From positions 4,712,001-4,776,000 of the forward strand of contig NZ_JAUSYS010000001.1 of assembly GCF_030817015.1 (NCBI RefSeq): a stretch of DNA of 64,000 bases, in the 5' to 3' direction. This DNA is from Arthrobacter sp. V1I7. GTDB taxonomy: Bacteria > Actinomycetota > Actinomycetes > Actinomycetales > Micrococcaceae. The position numbers and the translations under genes were made by a program. Below the pieces are notes generated by a model. That model saw nothing but the letters and a program-made list of their open reading frames with translations, did no database searches and was not told the DNA's origin. Below are positions 24,912 through 33,078 of this stretch, one piece after another. How positions within the stretch are numbered: the first letter of the stretch is position 1; each line of letters starts with the position of its first letter.

Positions 24912-26279
24912 GTGACAAAACTCGCCTATAACGTCCAGGACGTTATCGACAACACGCCCATGGGATTCAAACGATGGTCCATCGTCGTCCTCTGCTTCGT
25001 GATCGCACTGCTGGACGGATTCGACACCCAGTCCATTGCATTCATCGGACCTGCGATCGCCGAAGACTTTGGCTTGCAGGCCACTGACATGACATGGGTG
25101 ATCACCGCCAGCACAGTCGGCATGTGCGTGGGCGCGATGTCCCTTGGCGCTTTCGGGGACCGGATCGGCCGCAAGAAGACCATTCTGCTTGCACTGACCC
25201 TGTTCGGAGTGTTCTCCCTTGCCGGTGCTTTCGCTCAATCGCTGGAGCAGATTGTCATCCTGCGCTTCCTCATTGGCCTGGGAATGGGCGGGGCCACGCC
25301 AGCGCTGCTTGCCCTTACGGCGGAGTTCAGCCCCAAATCTCGCCGCGGCACGTTCATGACATTGGTGCTGCTGGGCCTGCCCGGCGGCGCGCTTCTCGGT
25401 GGGCTTATGGCCGCGGCATGGCTGCCCGTTATGGGCTGGCGCGGCATTTTCCTGATCGGCGGCGTGCTGCCGCTGGCCATGGTGTTGGTCTGCATCAGGA
25501 TGCTCTCCGAATCGCCTGTTTTTCTGGCGGCCAAGGGCACGCCCACGGCCGACGCGCAGGCACGTCAGATCATGGCGACCGTCTCCGGCAGCCCGGTCAG
25601 CCCGGACGCCGTAATGGTGACAAATGACAAAATAGAGGCGCGCAGCTCCATCGCAGCACTTTTCTCCGCCAGGTACCGGATGGTCACCATCGCGGTCTTC
25701 GCCACGTACCTGCTCAACTGGATCGCCTGGTTCCTGCTGCTGCTTTGGATGCCCACCGCGCTCAAGATGTTGGGGCTGGCAGGCTCCCAGGCCGCGATGG
25801 GAACTGTTACCGTCAACGGCGCGTTCATCCTCTTCGCCATCCCTCTGTCCATCATCCTGCCCAAGGTCAACCCCAGGAAACTGCTGCTGGTCATGTTTGC
25901 TGCAGGGATCGTCATTGCGCTGGGCCTGGGGCTGGCCGGCTCCAACTTTGCGCTGGTCTTCGTGCTGATCGGCCTGGCCGGCTTCGGCATTGGCGGCCAG
26001 CAGTTGGCCCTGAATTACCTGATCGCTAACGCATACCCCACACAACTTCGTGCCACGGCCACCGGCTGGGGCATCGGAATAGGCCGCCTCGGTTCCATCG
26101 TGGGCTCTGCCCTTGGCGGGGTCATCCTCACGGGGCTGGGCGTCTCCGGTTACTTCATGGCCCTCGCCGTGCCGCTGGTTCTGGCCGCTCTGGCCACCCT
26201 GATGGTGCGAAGCACGGCAACCCAAGCCGAGATTGCACGGACGACGATGGCGCCATTGGAACGCGAAGCCATCAGCTAA
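24912..26279 (+). CDS. benK: Aromatic acid:H+ symporter (AAHS, BenK/PcaK-like)
   Basis: A 455-residue, 12-helix major facilitator. DGFDTQSIAFIGPAIA in helix 1 is the AAHS signature, with the GAFGDRIGRKK loop after helix 2 and a LRATATGWGIGIGRLGS segment in the second half. It probably imports benzoate or a hydroxybenzoate. GTG 24912 (VTKLAYNVQ) follows a GAAAG at 24896-24900; upstream in-frame codons are not convincing. Position between catA and benD supports benzoate as substrate, but this is inference. Confidence 0.82.
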   Translation: MTKLAYNVQDVIDNTPMGFKRWSIVVLCFVIALLDGFDTQSIAFIGPAIAEDFGLQATDMTWVITASTVGMCVGAMSLGAFGDRIGRKKTILLALTLFGVFSLAGAFAQSLEQIVILRFLIGLGMGGATPALLALTAEFSPKSRRGTFMTLVLLGLPGGALLGGLMAAAWLPVMGWRGIFLIGGVLPLAMVLVCIRMLSESPVFLAAKGTPTADAQARQIMATVSGSPVSPDAVMVTNDKIEARSSIAALFSARYRMVTIAVFATYLLNWIAWFLLLLWMPTALKMLGLAGSQAAMGTVTVNGAFILFAIPLSIILPKVNPRKLLLVMFAAGIVIALGLGLAGSNFALVFVLIGLAGFGIGGQQLALNYLIANAYPTQLRATATGWGIGIGRLGSIVGSALGGVILTGLGVSGYFMALAVPLVLAALATLMVRSTATQAEIARTTMAPLEREAIS

Positions 26280-26421
26280 CGGGCACACAGAGACTACAGG
26301 CGGGGCCCGCGGCAGCGGTACGGACGGGTAATTCCCGGGACCCACTCCGATGCCGCGGGCACCTGCAAGGTTAACTGGCCCTAACCGGCCGAAAGATCCC
26401 AGGACGAAAGGAAGCACAGCC

Positions 26422-27195
26422 ATGCGTTTTACTGACAAGGTTGTAGTGGTGACCGGCGCCGCCCAGGGGATTGGCGCCGTCGTCGCCCGTGCGATAGCCG
26501 CCGAAGGCGGCACCGTAGTGTTGGCGGACCGGTCAGGGCTGGTCGGTGAAGTGTGTGCGGAGCTTACGGCCAGCGATGTGCCTGCCCGGTATTTTCTTTG
26601 CGACCTGGAAACCCATGCGGGCGCCACGGACCTGATGGCCTACGCCGTGGCGGAGTTCGGACGGATCGACATCCTGATCAACAATGTTGGCGGTACGATC
26701 TGGGCAAAACCCTACGAGCACTACCAGGAGGAGGAGATCGAGGCTGAAGTGCGGCGCTCCCTGTTCCCCACCCTGTGGTGTTGTCGCGCCGTCCTGCCGC
26801 ACATGATCGAACGGACGGCTGGGGTCATCGTCAACGTCTCCTCGATAGCCACCCGCAGCATCAATCGCGTGCCATACGCGGCGTCCAAGGGTGGGATTAA
26901 CGCCCTGACCGCTTCACTGGCGTTCGAAGCCGCTTCAAACGGTATCCGCGTAGTGGCCACCGCCCCAGGCGGTACGGAAGCCCCGCCGAGGAAGGTTCCG
27001 CGCAACCCCAACACGCAGTCCGGCCAGGAAGAGCAGTGGTACCAGCAGATCGTAGACCAGACCACCGAAAGCACGCTGTTCAAGCGGTACGGCACGCTGG
27101 AAGAGCAGGCCGCTCCGATCTTGTTCATGGCCTCTGACGACGCCAGCTACATCACCGGCGTGGTGCTGCCGGTGGGCGGCGGGGACCTAGGGTAG
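26422..27195 (+). CDS. benD: Benzoate diol (1,6-dihydroxycyclohexadiene carboxylate) dehydrogenase
   Basis: A 257-residue SDR that oxidises and decarboxylates benzoate dihydrodiol to catechol. TGAAQGIG at 11-18, Asp36 (NAD preference), NNVG at 87-90, Ser140/141, Tyr152 and Lys156. The BenD-type segments TIWAKPYEHYQEEEIEAEVRRSL, APPRKVPRN and ITGVVLPVGGGDLG set it apart from generic SDRs. ATG 26422 has GAAAGGA upstream. The dioxygenase genes benABC that make its substrate are not in the window. Confidence 0.87.
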   Translation: MRFTDKVVVVTGAAQGIGAVVARAIAAEGGTVVLADRSGLVGEVCAELTASDVPARYFLCDLETHAGATDLMAYAVAEFGRIDILINNVGGTIWAKPYEHYQEEEIEAEVRRSLFPTLWCCRAVLPHMIERTAGVIVNVSSIATRSINRVPYAASKGGINALTASLAFEAASNGIRVVATAPGGTEAPPRKVPRNPNTQSGQEEQWYQQIVDQTTESTLFKRYGTLEEQAAPILFMASDDASYITGVVLPVGGGDLG

Positions 27196-27362
27196 CACCT
27201 TGTCGATCGACCAGATGGACGTGGCCCTGCACTTCGCCGGCCACGTCCTCGACGGGGAACCGGAATGGACCCTGCACGGCAACGCCCCCGTGCTCACGAA
27301 GAACGCCGACACCCTCCAATGCCGGCCGTGGAACACCTATGACGGCTCCGACCACCTCACGC

Positions 27363-27458
27363 GTGGAATTCATCGCCGCTGCGCCGAAGTCCTCCTCGGG
27401 AAAAATCCTGCGCCGGATGCTGAAGACCGCTGCGCCGACGGGCACCGGCAAGGCCTGA
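27363..27458 (+). pseudogene. Remnant 3' end of an AMP-forming acyl-CoA ligase
   Basis: One frame reads VEFIAAAPKSSSGKILRRML and 11 more residues to a TGA at 27456-27458. PKSSSGKILRR is the conserved A10 motif of AMP-binding acyl-CoA synthetases, carrying the catalytic lysine. Upstream of about 27360 this frame no longer resembles a ligase, so only about 31 codons survive. The 160 bp between benD and this tail are open in another frame (from 27200) but unrecognised. It is a relic, perhaps of a benzoate-type CoA ligase. Confidence 0.6.
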
Positions 27459-27470
27459 GGTGCCGGTCTC

Positions 27471-27902
27471 CTAGTCGGCGACGTCAGTCTTGGCGATGTA
27501 GACGTCGCAGGGTGCGTTGTGGGCCACGCTGTTCGCGACGCTCCCGAGCACCCTGCCGATCCCGCGCATCCGCCGGTTTCCGACCACGATCATCCGGGCA
27601 CCCGAACGCTCGGCCTCGTTGATCAGGGCGTCGGCCGGCTTGCCCCGGGCGGCCGAATAGGTCACCGTGATCTCCGGTGTGCGGAGGCTCTCGGCGACGC
27701 TCCTGGCGACCTTCTCCGCGTCGCCGGCGTCGGAGACAATCCACTGGTCACTGCCGCTGCCGAAGACCTCGGTCCGGTCGCTGTCGAAGGCGCTGACCAC
27801 GTGGAGGGTGGCCCCGAGCGTGAGGGCCAGATCCTTCGCGGTGCGGGCAGCCCGCAGGGCCGTTTCGCTGCCATCGACGCCGACAACAATAATTCCGGTC
27901 AT
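27471..27902 (-). CDS. Universal stress protein
   Basis: A 143-residue single UspA domain of the ATP-binding type. It begins IIVVGVDGSETALRAA and carries the nucleotide loop VVGNRRMRGIGRVLGSVANSV (G-2x-G-9x-G-S/N-like, about 108-128). Such proteins are cytoplasmic and induced under starvation or stress. Single gene, convergent with the benD region; it ends 13 bp from the ligase remnant. Confidence 0.9.
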   Translation of the reverse strand: MTGIIVVGVDGSETALRAARTAKDLALTLGATLHVVSAFDSDRTEVFGSGSDQWIVSDAGDAEKVARSVAESLRTPEITVTYSAARGKPADALINEAERSGARMIVVGNRRMRGIGRVLGSVANSVAHNAPCDVYIAKTDVAD

Positions 27903-27957
27903 AAAGTTCTCCTTGGGTCAACGATCATCTTCGGTCCTGCGCCAGTGATGCTTCAGG

Positions 27958-29250
27958 CTACAACGCCTCAATGGCTTCCCGCAGGACCGGCGCCAGCCGG
28001 CGGACACCCTCGCGGATGGATTCCGGCGGGACGGCACTGAAGGCCAGGCGGATCTTGTTGGACGGCTCGTCAGAATGCGTAAATGCGGCTCCGGGAATGA
28101 ACACCACGCCGGCGTCGATGGCCTTTTTCAAGAGGGGGTAGCTGTCAACACCCTCGGGCAGGGTCACCCAGACAAAGAAGCCACCTTCCGGACGGGTCCA
28201 GCTCAACCCGGCCGGCATGAATTCCTCAAGGGCCGCCAGCATCGCATCACAGCGTTCTTTGTACAGTCCGCGGTAGGTTTCAATCTGCCCGCGCCAGTCA
28301 TAGTCCCGCAGATAGGCGGAGACGAGCATCTGGTTCAGCGTGGGTGGGCAGAGCGTCACGGCTTCCGAGGCCAGGTAGTACCGGCGCTGGAGGTGGGCCG
28401 GCACCAGGGCCCAGCCGATCCGCAGCCCCGGGGCGAAGATCTTGGAGAAGGACCCCATGTAAATTACGTCGTCGGGGTTGGCGGCGCGCAGCGGTGTCAG
28501 CGGTTTGCCGTCGAAGCGGAGCAGGCCGTAGGGGTTGTCCTCCAGCACTAAAATATTGGCGTTACGGCAGATCTGCACGACCTGTTGCCGGCGGGCCTCG
28601 GACAAGGTGATTCCCGAGGGGTTGTTGAAGCTCGGAATCGTGTAGAGGAACTTGATGTTCTTGCCCGCCGTCTGCAGCGCGGTGATTCTGGCCTCGAGCA
28701 AATCCGGGATGATGCCGTCCTGGTCCATCGGTACGGTCGCGACTTCCACCTGGTAGGCCTCGAAGGTGTTCAGGGCGCCGACATAGGTGGGATCCTCGAC
28801 GAGGACCACGTCCCCCGGGTTGCAGAACACCTTGGTTGCGACATCCTGGGCGGACTGGGAGCCGGCGGTGATCACGACGTTTTCGGGCTGGGCGTCCAGG
28901 ATCCCCTCGGCCGCCATGACCTCGCAGATCTGGTTCCGGAGCTCCCCGGTGCCCTGCCCTCCGCCGTACTGCAGGGCGGTCATGCCCTGCTCGGCGATGA
29001 TCTTCGCGGCGGTCTGCCCCAGCCGTTCCAGCGGGAGCGACCGCAGGTACGGGCTTCCGCCCGCCAGGGAGACGAGTCCGGGGCGCATCGAGATGTCAAA
29101 AACATCCCGGACCGCCGACTGCTTGATGTTTGCTGCGCGCTCCGAGAAAAGCTGCTCGTGGCGGTGGGCGGACGTAGCCGCACGTTCGATTGCGTCAATA
29201 GCCTCGGCCGGAAGGACTTCTGCGGCGGCATCCATTGTTTCGTGGGTCAC
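27958..29250 (-). CDS. PLP-dependent aminotransferase, 2-aminoadipate/MocR-like
   Basis: A 430-residue fold-type-I aminotransferase of the LysN/KAT-II group, similar to the catalytic half of MocR regulators but without an HTH. Landmarks: LVSLAGGSPYLRSLP, LQYGGGQGTGELRNQI, TIPSFNNPSGITLS, LVLEDNPYGLLRF and the PLP lysine in MGSFSKIFAPGLRIGW. I start at GTG 29250 because a TAGTCT box on the - strand (29263-29258) lies 7 bases upstream, giving a leaderless start; the open frame to 29367 is dispensable. Substrate (2-aminoadipate, valine, aromatic acids) is unknown. Confidence 0.85.
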   Translation of the reverse strand: MTHETMDAAAEVLPAEAIDAIERAATSAHRHEQLFSERAANIKQSAVRDVFDISMRPGLVSLAGGSPYLRSLPLERLGQTAAKIIAEQGMTALQYGGGQGTGELRNQICEVMAAEGILDAQPENVVITAGSQSAQDVATKVFCNPGDVVLVEDPTYVGALNTFEAYQVEVATVPMDQDGIIPDLLEARITALQTAGKNIKFLYTIPSFNNPSGITLSEARRQQVVQICRNANILVLEDNPYGLLRFDGKPLTPLRAANPDDVIYMGSFSKIFAPGLRIGWALVPAHLQRRYYLASEAVTLCPPTLNQMLVSAYLRDYDWRGQIETYRGLYKERCDAMLAALEEFMPAGLSWTRPEGGFFVWVTLPEGVDSYPLLKKAIDAGVVFIPGAAFTHSDEPSNKIRLAFSAVPPESIREGVRRLAPVLREAIEAL

Positions 29251-29324
29251 ACTGCCCAGACTACATCCCTTGTTGCTGGGAAGTAAACGTTTGTTCACCG
29301 TCGCCCGATGAAGATGGCCGTAAA

Positions 29325-29364
29325 CAAGCTTCCCCCGGAGTCTGGGACTGCCGGGGGAAGCTTG
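29325..29364. terminator. Strong hairpin after the FMN reductase gene
   Basis: Perfect 14-bp stem CAAGCTTCCCCCGG / CCGGGGGAAGCTTG with a 12-base loop. On the - strand it follows the reductase stop by 17 bases and is followed by TTTA, so it most likely ends that transcript before the aminotransferase promoter. Confidence 0.8.
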
Positions 29365-29381
29365 CAACTCTTCGTAGTGAG

Positions 29382-29945
29382 CTAGGCAGCGGCAGCCGTG
29401 CGCGAGACTTCCAGCGCGTCGAAGACGCCCTTGATCTGCTCCACGACCTCGGCGTCGTCCTTCGGGTGCACCTCGGCGAAGCGGACCATCGAGCCCGGAA
29501 CTGCGAGCTTTACGTCCTCGAGGACCTGGGCGCCGGCGATGCCGACGGCCTTGCGGGCTTCATCTTGGGCCCACACGCCGCCGAACTGGCCGAATGCGGT
29601 GCCGACGACGGCGGTCGGCTTGCCGCTGAGGGCGCCGGCGCCGAACGGGCGGGACAACCAGTCGATGGCGTTCTTGAGCGAGGCGGGCACGGTGCCGTTG
29701 TGCTCCGGGGTCACGAGGAGGAGGGTATCGGCGTCGTTGGCGGCGGCGCGCAGGGCCGCTGCCGCGGCCGGGACCTGCCCCTCGACGTCGATGTCCTCGT
29801 TGTAGAACGGGATGTTGCCGAGGCTGTCGTGGATGACAACCTCAACCTGCTCCGGCGCATTCAGCTGGATAGCCTCGGCCAGCTTCTGGTTGGTGGAATC
29901 GGCGCGGAGGCTGCCGACCAGGGTGAGGACAGTGTTCTTGGGCAT
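29382..29945 (-). CDS. NAD(P)H-dependent FMN reductase
   Basis: A 187-residue flavodoxin-fold reductase. The phosphate loop VGSLRADSTNQKLA is near residues 10-23, and PEHNGTVPASLKNAIDWLSRP (about 80-100) is the diagnostic flavin/dimer motif. It reduces FMN, quinones or azo compounds with NAD(P)H. ATG 29945 has AGGAGTTCC upstream. It is divergent from a TetR gene with a compact operator-promoter between them, suggesting induction by an electrophile or quinone (inference). Confidence 0.88.
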   Translation of the reverse strand: MPKNTVLTLVGSLRADSTNQKLAEAIQLNAPEQVEVVIHDSLGNIPFYNEDIDVEGQVPAAAAALRAAANDADTLLLVTPEHNGTVPASLKNAIDWLSRPFGAGALSGKPTAVVGTAFGQFGGVWAQDEARKAVGIAGAQVLEDVKLAVPGSMVRFAEVHPKDDAEVVEQIKGVFDALEVSRTAAAA

Positions 29946-30024
29946 GGGAACTCCTAGGTGTCGCGCCGCGGTCTTCCCGCGACTGGCTGATCGTCGAGGC
30001 TTTTGGGGCCTTCACCGTTCTAAA

Positions 30025-30062
30025 CGGACTGAGGTCCGGTTAATATTCCCCCGGGCTACAAT
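30025..30062. promoter_or_regulatory. tetR promoter and dyad operator
   Basis: CGGAC-TGAG-GTCCG (30025-30038) is a 5+4+5 inverted repeat, followed by TACAAT at 30057-30062, a near-consensus -10. The dyad covers the -35 zone, the usual place for a self-repressing TetR protein, and is shared with the divergent reductase gene. Confidence 0.55.
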
Positions 30063-30069
30063 GAGCGTT

Positions 30070-30690
30070 GTGAGCTTAATCCCATTGCGGCCCGGCGCCC
30101 GGAACGGCGTGCTCCCGGTCGCGGCATCCGAACGAAGCGATGCTGCGCGGAACCGCGAGCTGCTCCTGCAGGCGGCCCGGGAGCTCATCGAGGAATGCGG
30201 CGTCGACGGGGTCACCATGGGCGCGCTCGCGCAGCGCGCCGGCGTCGGTAAGGGCACTGTGTTCCGGCGCTTCGGCAGCCGGGCCGGTCTCATGATGACT
30301 CTGCTCAGTGACGCCGAGGCCGGATTTCAGGGGCGGTTCATGTTCGGCCCGCCCCCGCTGGGCCCCGGCGCCCCTCCGCTGGAGCGGCTGGTGGCCTTCG
30401 GCGTCGAACGCATCGCCTGGGTGCTGGAGTACGGGGAACTGGCGCGGGCCGCCGATGTCTCCGCCTACAACCGCTTTGACGTGCCGGCCGCCGTACTCTG
30501 GCACCGGCATCTCGAAATGCTGCTGCGCGAAGCGGGGGTGACCACCGACCCATGGCTCATGGCCACCTCGTTGAGCGCAACCCTTGAGCCGGAACGCCTC
30601 CTGCACGCCGTGAGAGTGCACGGGATAGCCCCGGAGCGCCTCGCCGCGTCCTGGCGGGAACTTGTTTCGCGCCTGCTTGGAAAGGCGTAA
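30070..30690 (+). CDS. TetR family regulator
   Basis: A 206-residue TetR protein. HTH about 20-70: LLQAARELIEECGVDGVTMGALAQRAGVGKGTVFRRFGSR. The C-terminal ligand domain is unassigned. The ATG at 30061 overlaps a TACAAT -10 box, so transcription should begin near GTG 30070, 7 bases after the box; I take that as a leaderless start. Divergent from the FMN reductase, which it probably represses. Confidence 0.85.
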   Translation: MSLIPLRPGARNGVLPVAASERSDAARNRELLLQAARELIEECGVDGVTMGALAQRAGVGKGTVFRRFGSRAGLMMTLLSDAEAGFQGRFMFGPPPLGPGAPPLERLVAFGVERIAWVLEYGELARAADVSAYNRFDVPAAVLWHRHLEMLLREAGVTTDPWLMATSLSATLEPERLLHAVRVHGIAPERLAASWRELVSRLLGKA

Positions 30691-31041
30691 AATGGCTCAG
30701 ATTTCCCGCCGCCAAATCCAGTGCAGTGATGATTCATAACGATCTGGTGCTAGACCTGCCGTTGTGCCGCGAGGGCGCCCGAAGCGGCACCCTCGATGTG
30801 GTAGTTTCCTCTGGAATGTGATCCGCAACATAGTGCACCAGGACTGGCCGAGGCCTGGGGACCGGCCAGGCATCCGGCGGGCCATGATCCCGGATCAGCA
30901 GCGGAAACCACCTGCTGGAGGGGACCTATGGAAGGATTAACGTTGTGAACGTTGCTACGAATCCCGCGCACGGGCAGGCCGCACCGACCTGCCCAGTTTC
31001 CGGTCCTGCACAGACAACGGCGACTCGGAACTAGAGGCTAA
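30691..31041. other. 351-bp region upstream of the ABC importer operon
   Basis: Holds a possible tetR terminator (GTGCCGC 30764-30770 with GCGGCAC 30784-30790, 13-base loop containing GGCGCC), the promoter of the importer operon, and a small 29-codon frame at 30945-31034. AACGTT occurs twice, at 30939-30944 and 30948-30953. Otherwise nothing recognised. Confidence 0.4.
30945..31034 (+). CDS. Possible 29-residue leader peptide of the ABC importer operon
   Basis: GTG 30945 has GAAGGA 8-9 bases upstream and reads VNVATNPAHGQAAPTCPVSG and 9 more residues to TAG at 31032-31034. The stop is 7 bases before the permease ATG, so translation could be coupled (AGG between them). No homologous family is recognised. 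It could be a chance frame; evidence is the ribosome site and tight spacing only. Confidence 0.3.
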   Translation: MNVATNPAHGQAAPTCPVSGPAQTTATRN

Positions 31042-32028
31042 ATGCTCCGGTACCTGGCAAAACGAGCCGCCACCTACGTTTTCATGATTTTCCTGACCAC
31101 ATCGGCCGGGTACTTCCTGGCGGTCAGCACCTTGCAACCGGCCCTGTTGGAACAGGAACGCATCCCCCGCCCCACGCCGGAACAGGTGATCAATTCCTTC
31201 CGGCTCAGGGGCCTCGATCCGACCCTCAACCCCTGGGAACGGTACGTGGACTGGTTGGCCGGGATCGTCACCCGTTGGGACTGGGGGCGCAGCCCCAACG
31301 GCGCCTTTATCAATGCCGAGTTCGGCGACCGGGTCTGGATCTCAACCCGGCTCTTCCTGGCCTCGATCGTCCTGACCCTGATCATCGGCGTCGCCCTCGG
31401 GGTGTACACGGCGGCACGGCAATACAAGTTCTCGGACCGTGTCATCACCTCCTACAGCTACCTCGTGTACATCGTGCCGGCGCCGATCGCGTACTTCCTG
31501 GTCCAATTGGGCGCGATCAACATCAACGAGACGGTGGGCGAGCGGATATTCTTCGTCACCGGCATCTCCACTCCGGGCCTGGCGGGAGACGGCTGGGTCC
31601 AGTTCCTCGACATGCTCGCCCATTATGCGGTGCCGACCTTCGCGATCACGATCGTCGGCTGGGGCACCTACCAGATAGCCCAGCGCCAGTACCTGCTGGA
31701 CAACGTCAACGCCGACTTTGTCCGCACCGCCCGGGCCAAGGGCCTGACCCGGAACCAGGCCATCACCCGCCACGCCCTGCGGGTTTCCTTCATCCCCGTG
31801 GCACAGAGCATCGCCTTCACCATCCCGGCCATCTTCGCCGGCGGCTTTTTCGCGGAGAAGATTTTCGCCTGGCACGGCGTCGGCTCCTGGTCCATCGACG
31901 CCATCGCCCTGCAGGACGTCAACGCCGCCACGGCGACCCTCGCCTACGGTTCCGTGATCTTCGCGATCGGTGCCATCCTGGCTGACTTCGCTACCACGCT
32001 GGTCGACCCGAGAGTACGGGTGCAGTAA
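31042..32028 (+). CDS. ABC transporter permease, DppB/OppB-like
   Basis: A 328-residue inner-membrane permease of the peptide/nickel (type 5) importer family. About six helices; the first at 10-30, and the EAA loop FVRTARAKGLTRNQAITRHALR (about 232-253) that docks on the ATPase. It pairs with the next gene (3-bp gap). Together with the fused ATPase and the lipoprotein it makes a complete importer, likely for peptides or a related oligomeric or charged solute. Confidence 0.87.
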   Translation: MLRYLAKRAATYVFMIFLTTSAGYFLAVSTLQPALLEQERIPRPTPEQVINSFRLRGLDPTLNPWERYVDWLAGIVTRWDWGRSPNGAFINAEFGDRVWISTRLFLASIVLTLIIGVALGVYTAARQYKFSDRVITSYSYLVYIVPAPIAYFLVQLGAININETVGERIFFVTGISTPGLAGDGWVQFLDMLAHYAVPTFAITIVGWGTYQIAQRQYLLDNVNADFVRTARAKGLTRNQAITRHALRVSFIPVAQSIAFTIPAIFAGGFFAEKIFAWHGVGSWSIDAIALQDVNAATATLAYGSVIFAIGAILADFATTLVDPRVRVQ

Positions 32029-32031
32029 CCC

Positions 32032-33078
32032 ATGACGAACCTGAACGCCATCGATCCGGCCGCCGTCGCTGCCGAGGCAAAAATCGAGAACAACGATGTG
32101 GTGATCGGCAAGGCCACCATCATCGCGCGGCGCTTCCTGCGCAACAAGACGGCCGTGGCCGGTCTCGTCATCTTTTTGGGGCTGACCGTCTTTTCCTTCA
32201 TTGGCGGTTTCTTCTCCAGCTGGGACAAGGAGACCATCGACCCGTTCAACATCGGGATGCCGCCGTCGGCGGAGCACCCGCTGGGCACCTCCCAGGCCGG
32301 GATCGACCTCTACGCCCTGACCGTCGAAGGGACCCGGATCTCGATCCTGATCGGTCTCGTTGTGGGCCTGGTCTCGGTGCTGATCGCCGCCGTCTACGGC
32401 TGCACCATGGCCTACTTCGGCGGAAAAATCGACAAGGTCATGCTGTTCGTCCTCGAAGCCCTGATCATGATGCCAGCCCTGCTGGTGGTCGCCGTGGCCA
32501 CGAGCGGCGGCGGCAATGGCCTCCAGCAGAACCTTCCCAGCTGGCTGTTGCTGATCATCGTCCTGCTGATCTTCAGCTGGATGGGCACCGCCCGCCTCAT
32601 CCGGTCCCTCTCGATGTCCCTGATGCAGCGCGACTTCGTCAAGGCCGCCCAGTACATGGGCATCCCGCCGCGCCGCATCGTCTGGCGCCACCTCGTCCCC
32701 AACATCGGCTCGCTGCTGGTCCTGGACATCACCCGCGGCGTGACCGGAGCCATCCTGGCCGAAGTGGCGTTCTCCTTCATCGGCATCGGCATCAAGGTCC
32801 CGGACGTCAGCCTTGGCGTGCTGATCGGCCAGGCCACTTCCCAGGTCTCCACCTTCCCGTGGATGTTCTGGGTGCCGCTGGTCGTGATGTTCCTGCTGAC
32901 CGGATCACTGGCCATGATGAACGACGGCCTCCGGGACGCATTCGATCCCAGTTCCAGCTCCATTGGCAGCGCCAACAGGAGCCGCGCCCGGACGGGCAAG
33001 ACACAGGCGGGCAAGACACAGGCGGGCAAGACACAGGCGGGCAAGACACAGAAGACAGCAAAGAAGACCAGCAAATGA
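32032..33078 (+). CDS. ABC transporter permease, DppC/OppC-like, with repeat tail
   Basis: A 348-residue second permease. An N-terminal cytoplasmic segment with RRFLRNKTAVAGLVIF leads into helix 1, as in OppC. The EAA loop FVKAAQYMGIPPRRIVWRHLVPN is near residues 202-224. The C-terminus is an unusual lysine-rich tail built from four in-frame KTQAG-type units ending KTAKKTSK, encoded by a 15-bp tandem repeat. The stop overlaps the ATPase start (ATGA). Confidence 0.87.
   Translation: MTNLNAIDPAAVAAEAKIENNDVVIGKATIIARRFLRNKTAVAGLVIFLGLTVFSFIGGFFSSWDKETIDPFNIGMPPSAEHPLGTSQAGIDLYALTVEGTRISILIGLVVGLVSVLIAAVYGCTMAYFGGKIDKVMLFVLEALIMMPALLVVAVATSGGGNGLQQNLPSWLLLIIVLLIFSWMGTARLIRSLSMSLMQRDFVKAAQYMGIPPRRIVWRHLVPNIGSLLVLDITRGVTGAILAEVAFSFIGIGIKVPDVSLGVLIGQATSQVSTFPWMFWVPLVVMFLLTGSLAMMNDGLRDAFDPSSSSIGSANRSRARTGKTQAGKTQAGKTQAGKTQKTAKKTSK
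32994..33053 (+). repeat. Four tandem 15-bp units in the permease tail
   Basis: GGGCAAGACACAGGC is repeated four times head to tail (the last copy ends AGAA). Each unit is exactly five codons (G-K-T-Q-A register), so copy-number change by slippage keeps the reading frame and only alters the length of the basic tail. Confidence 0.9.
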
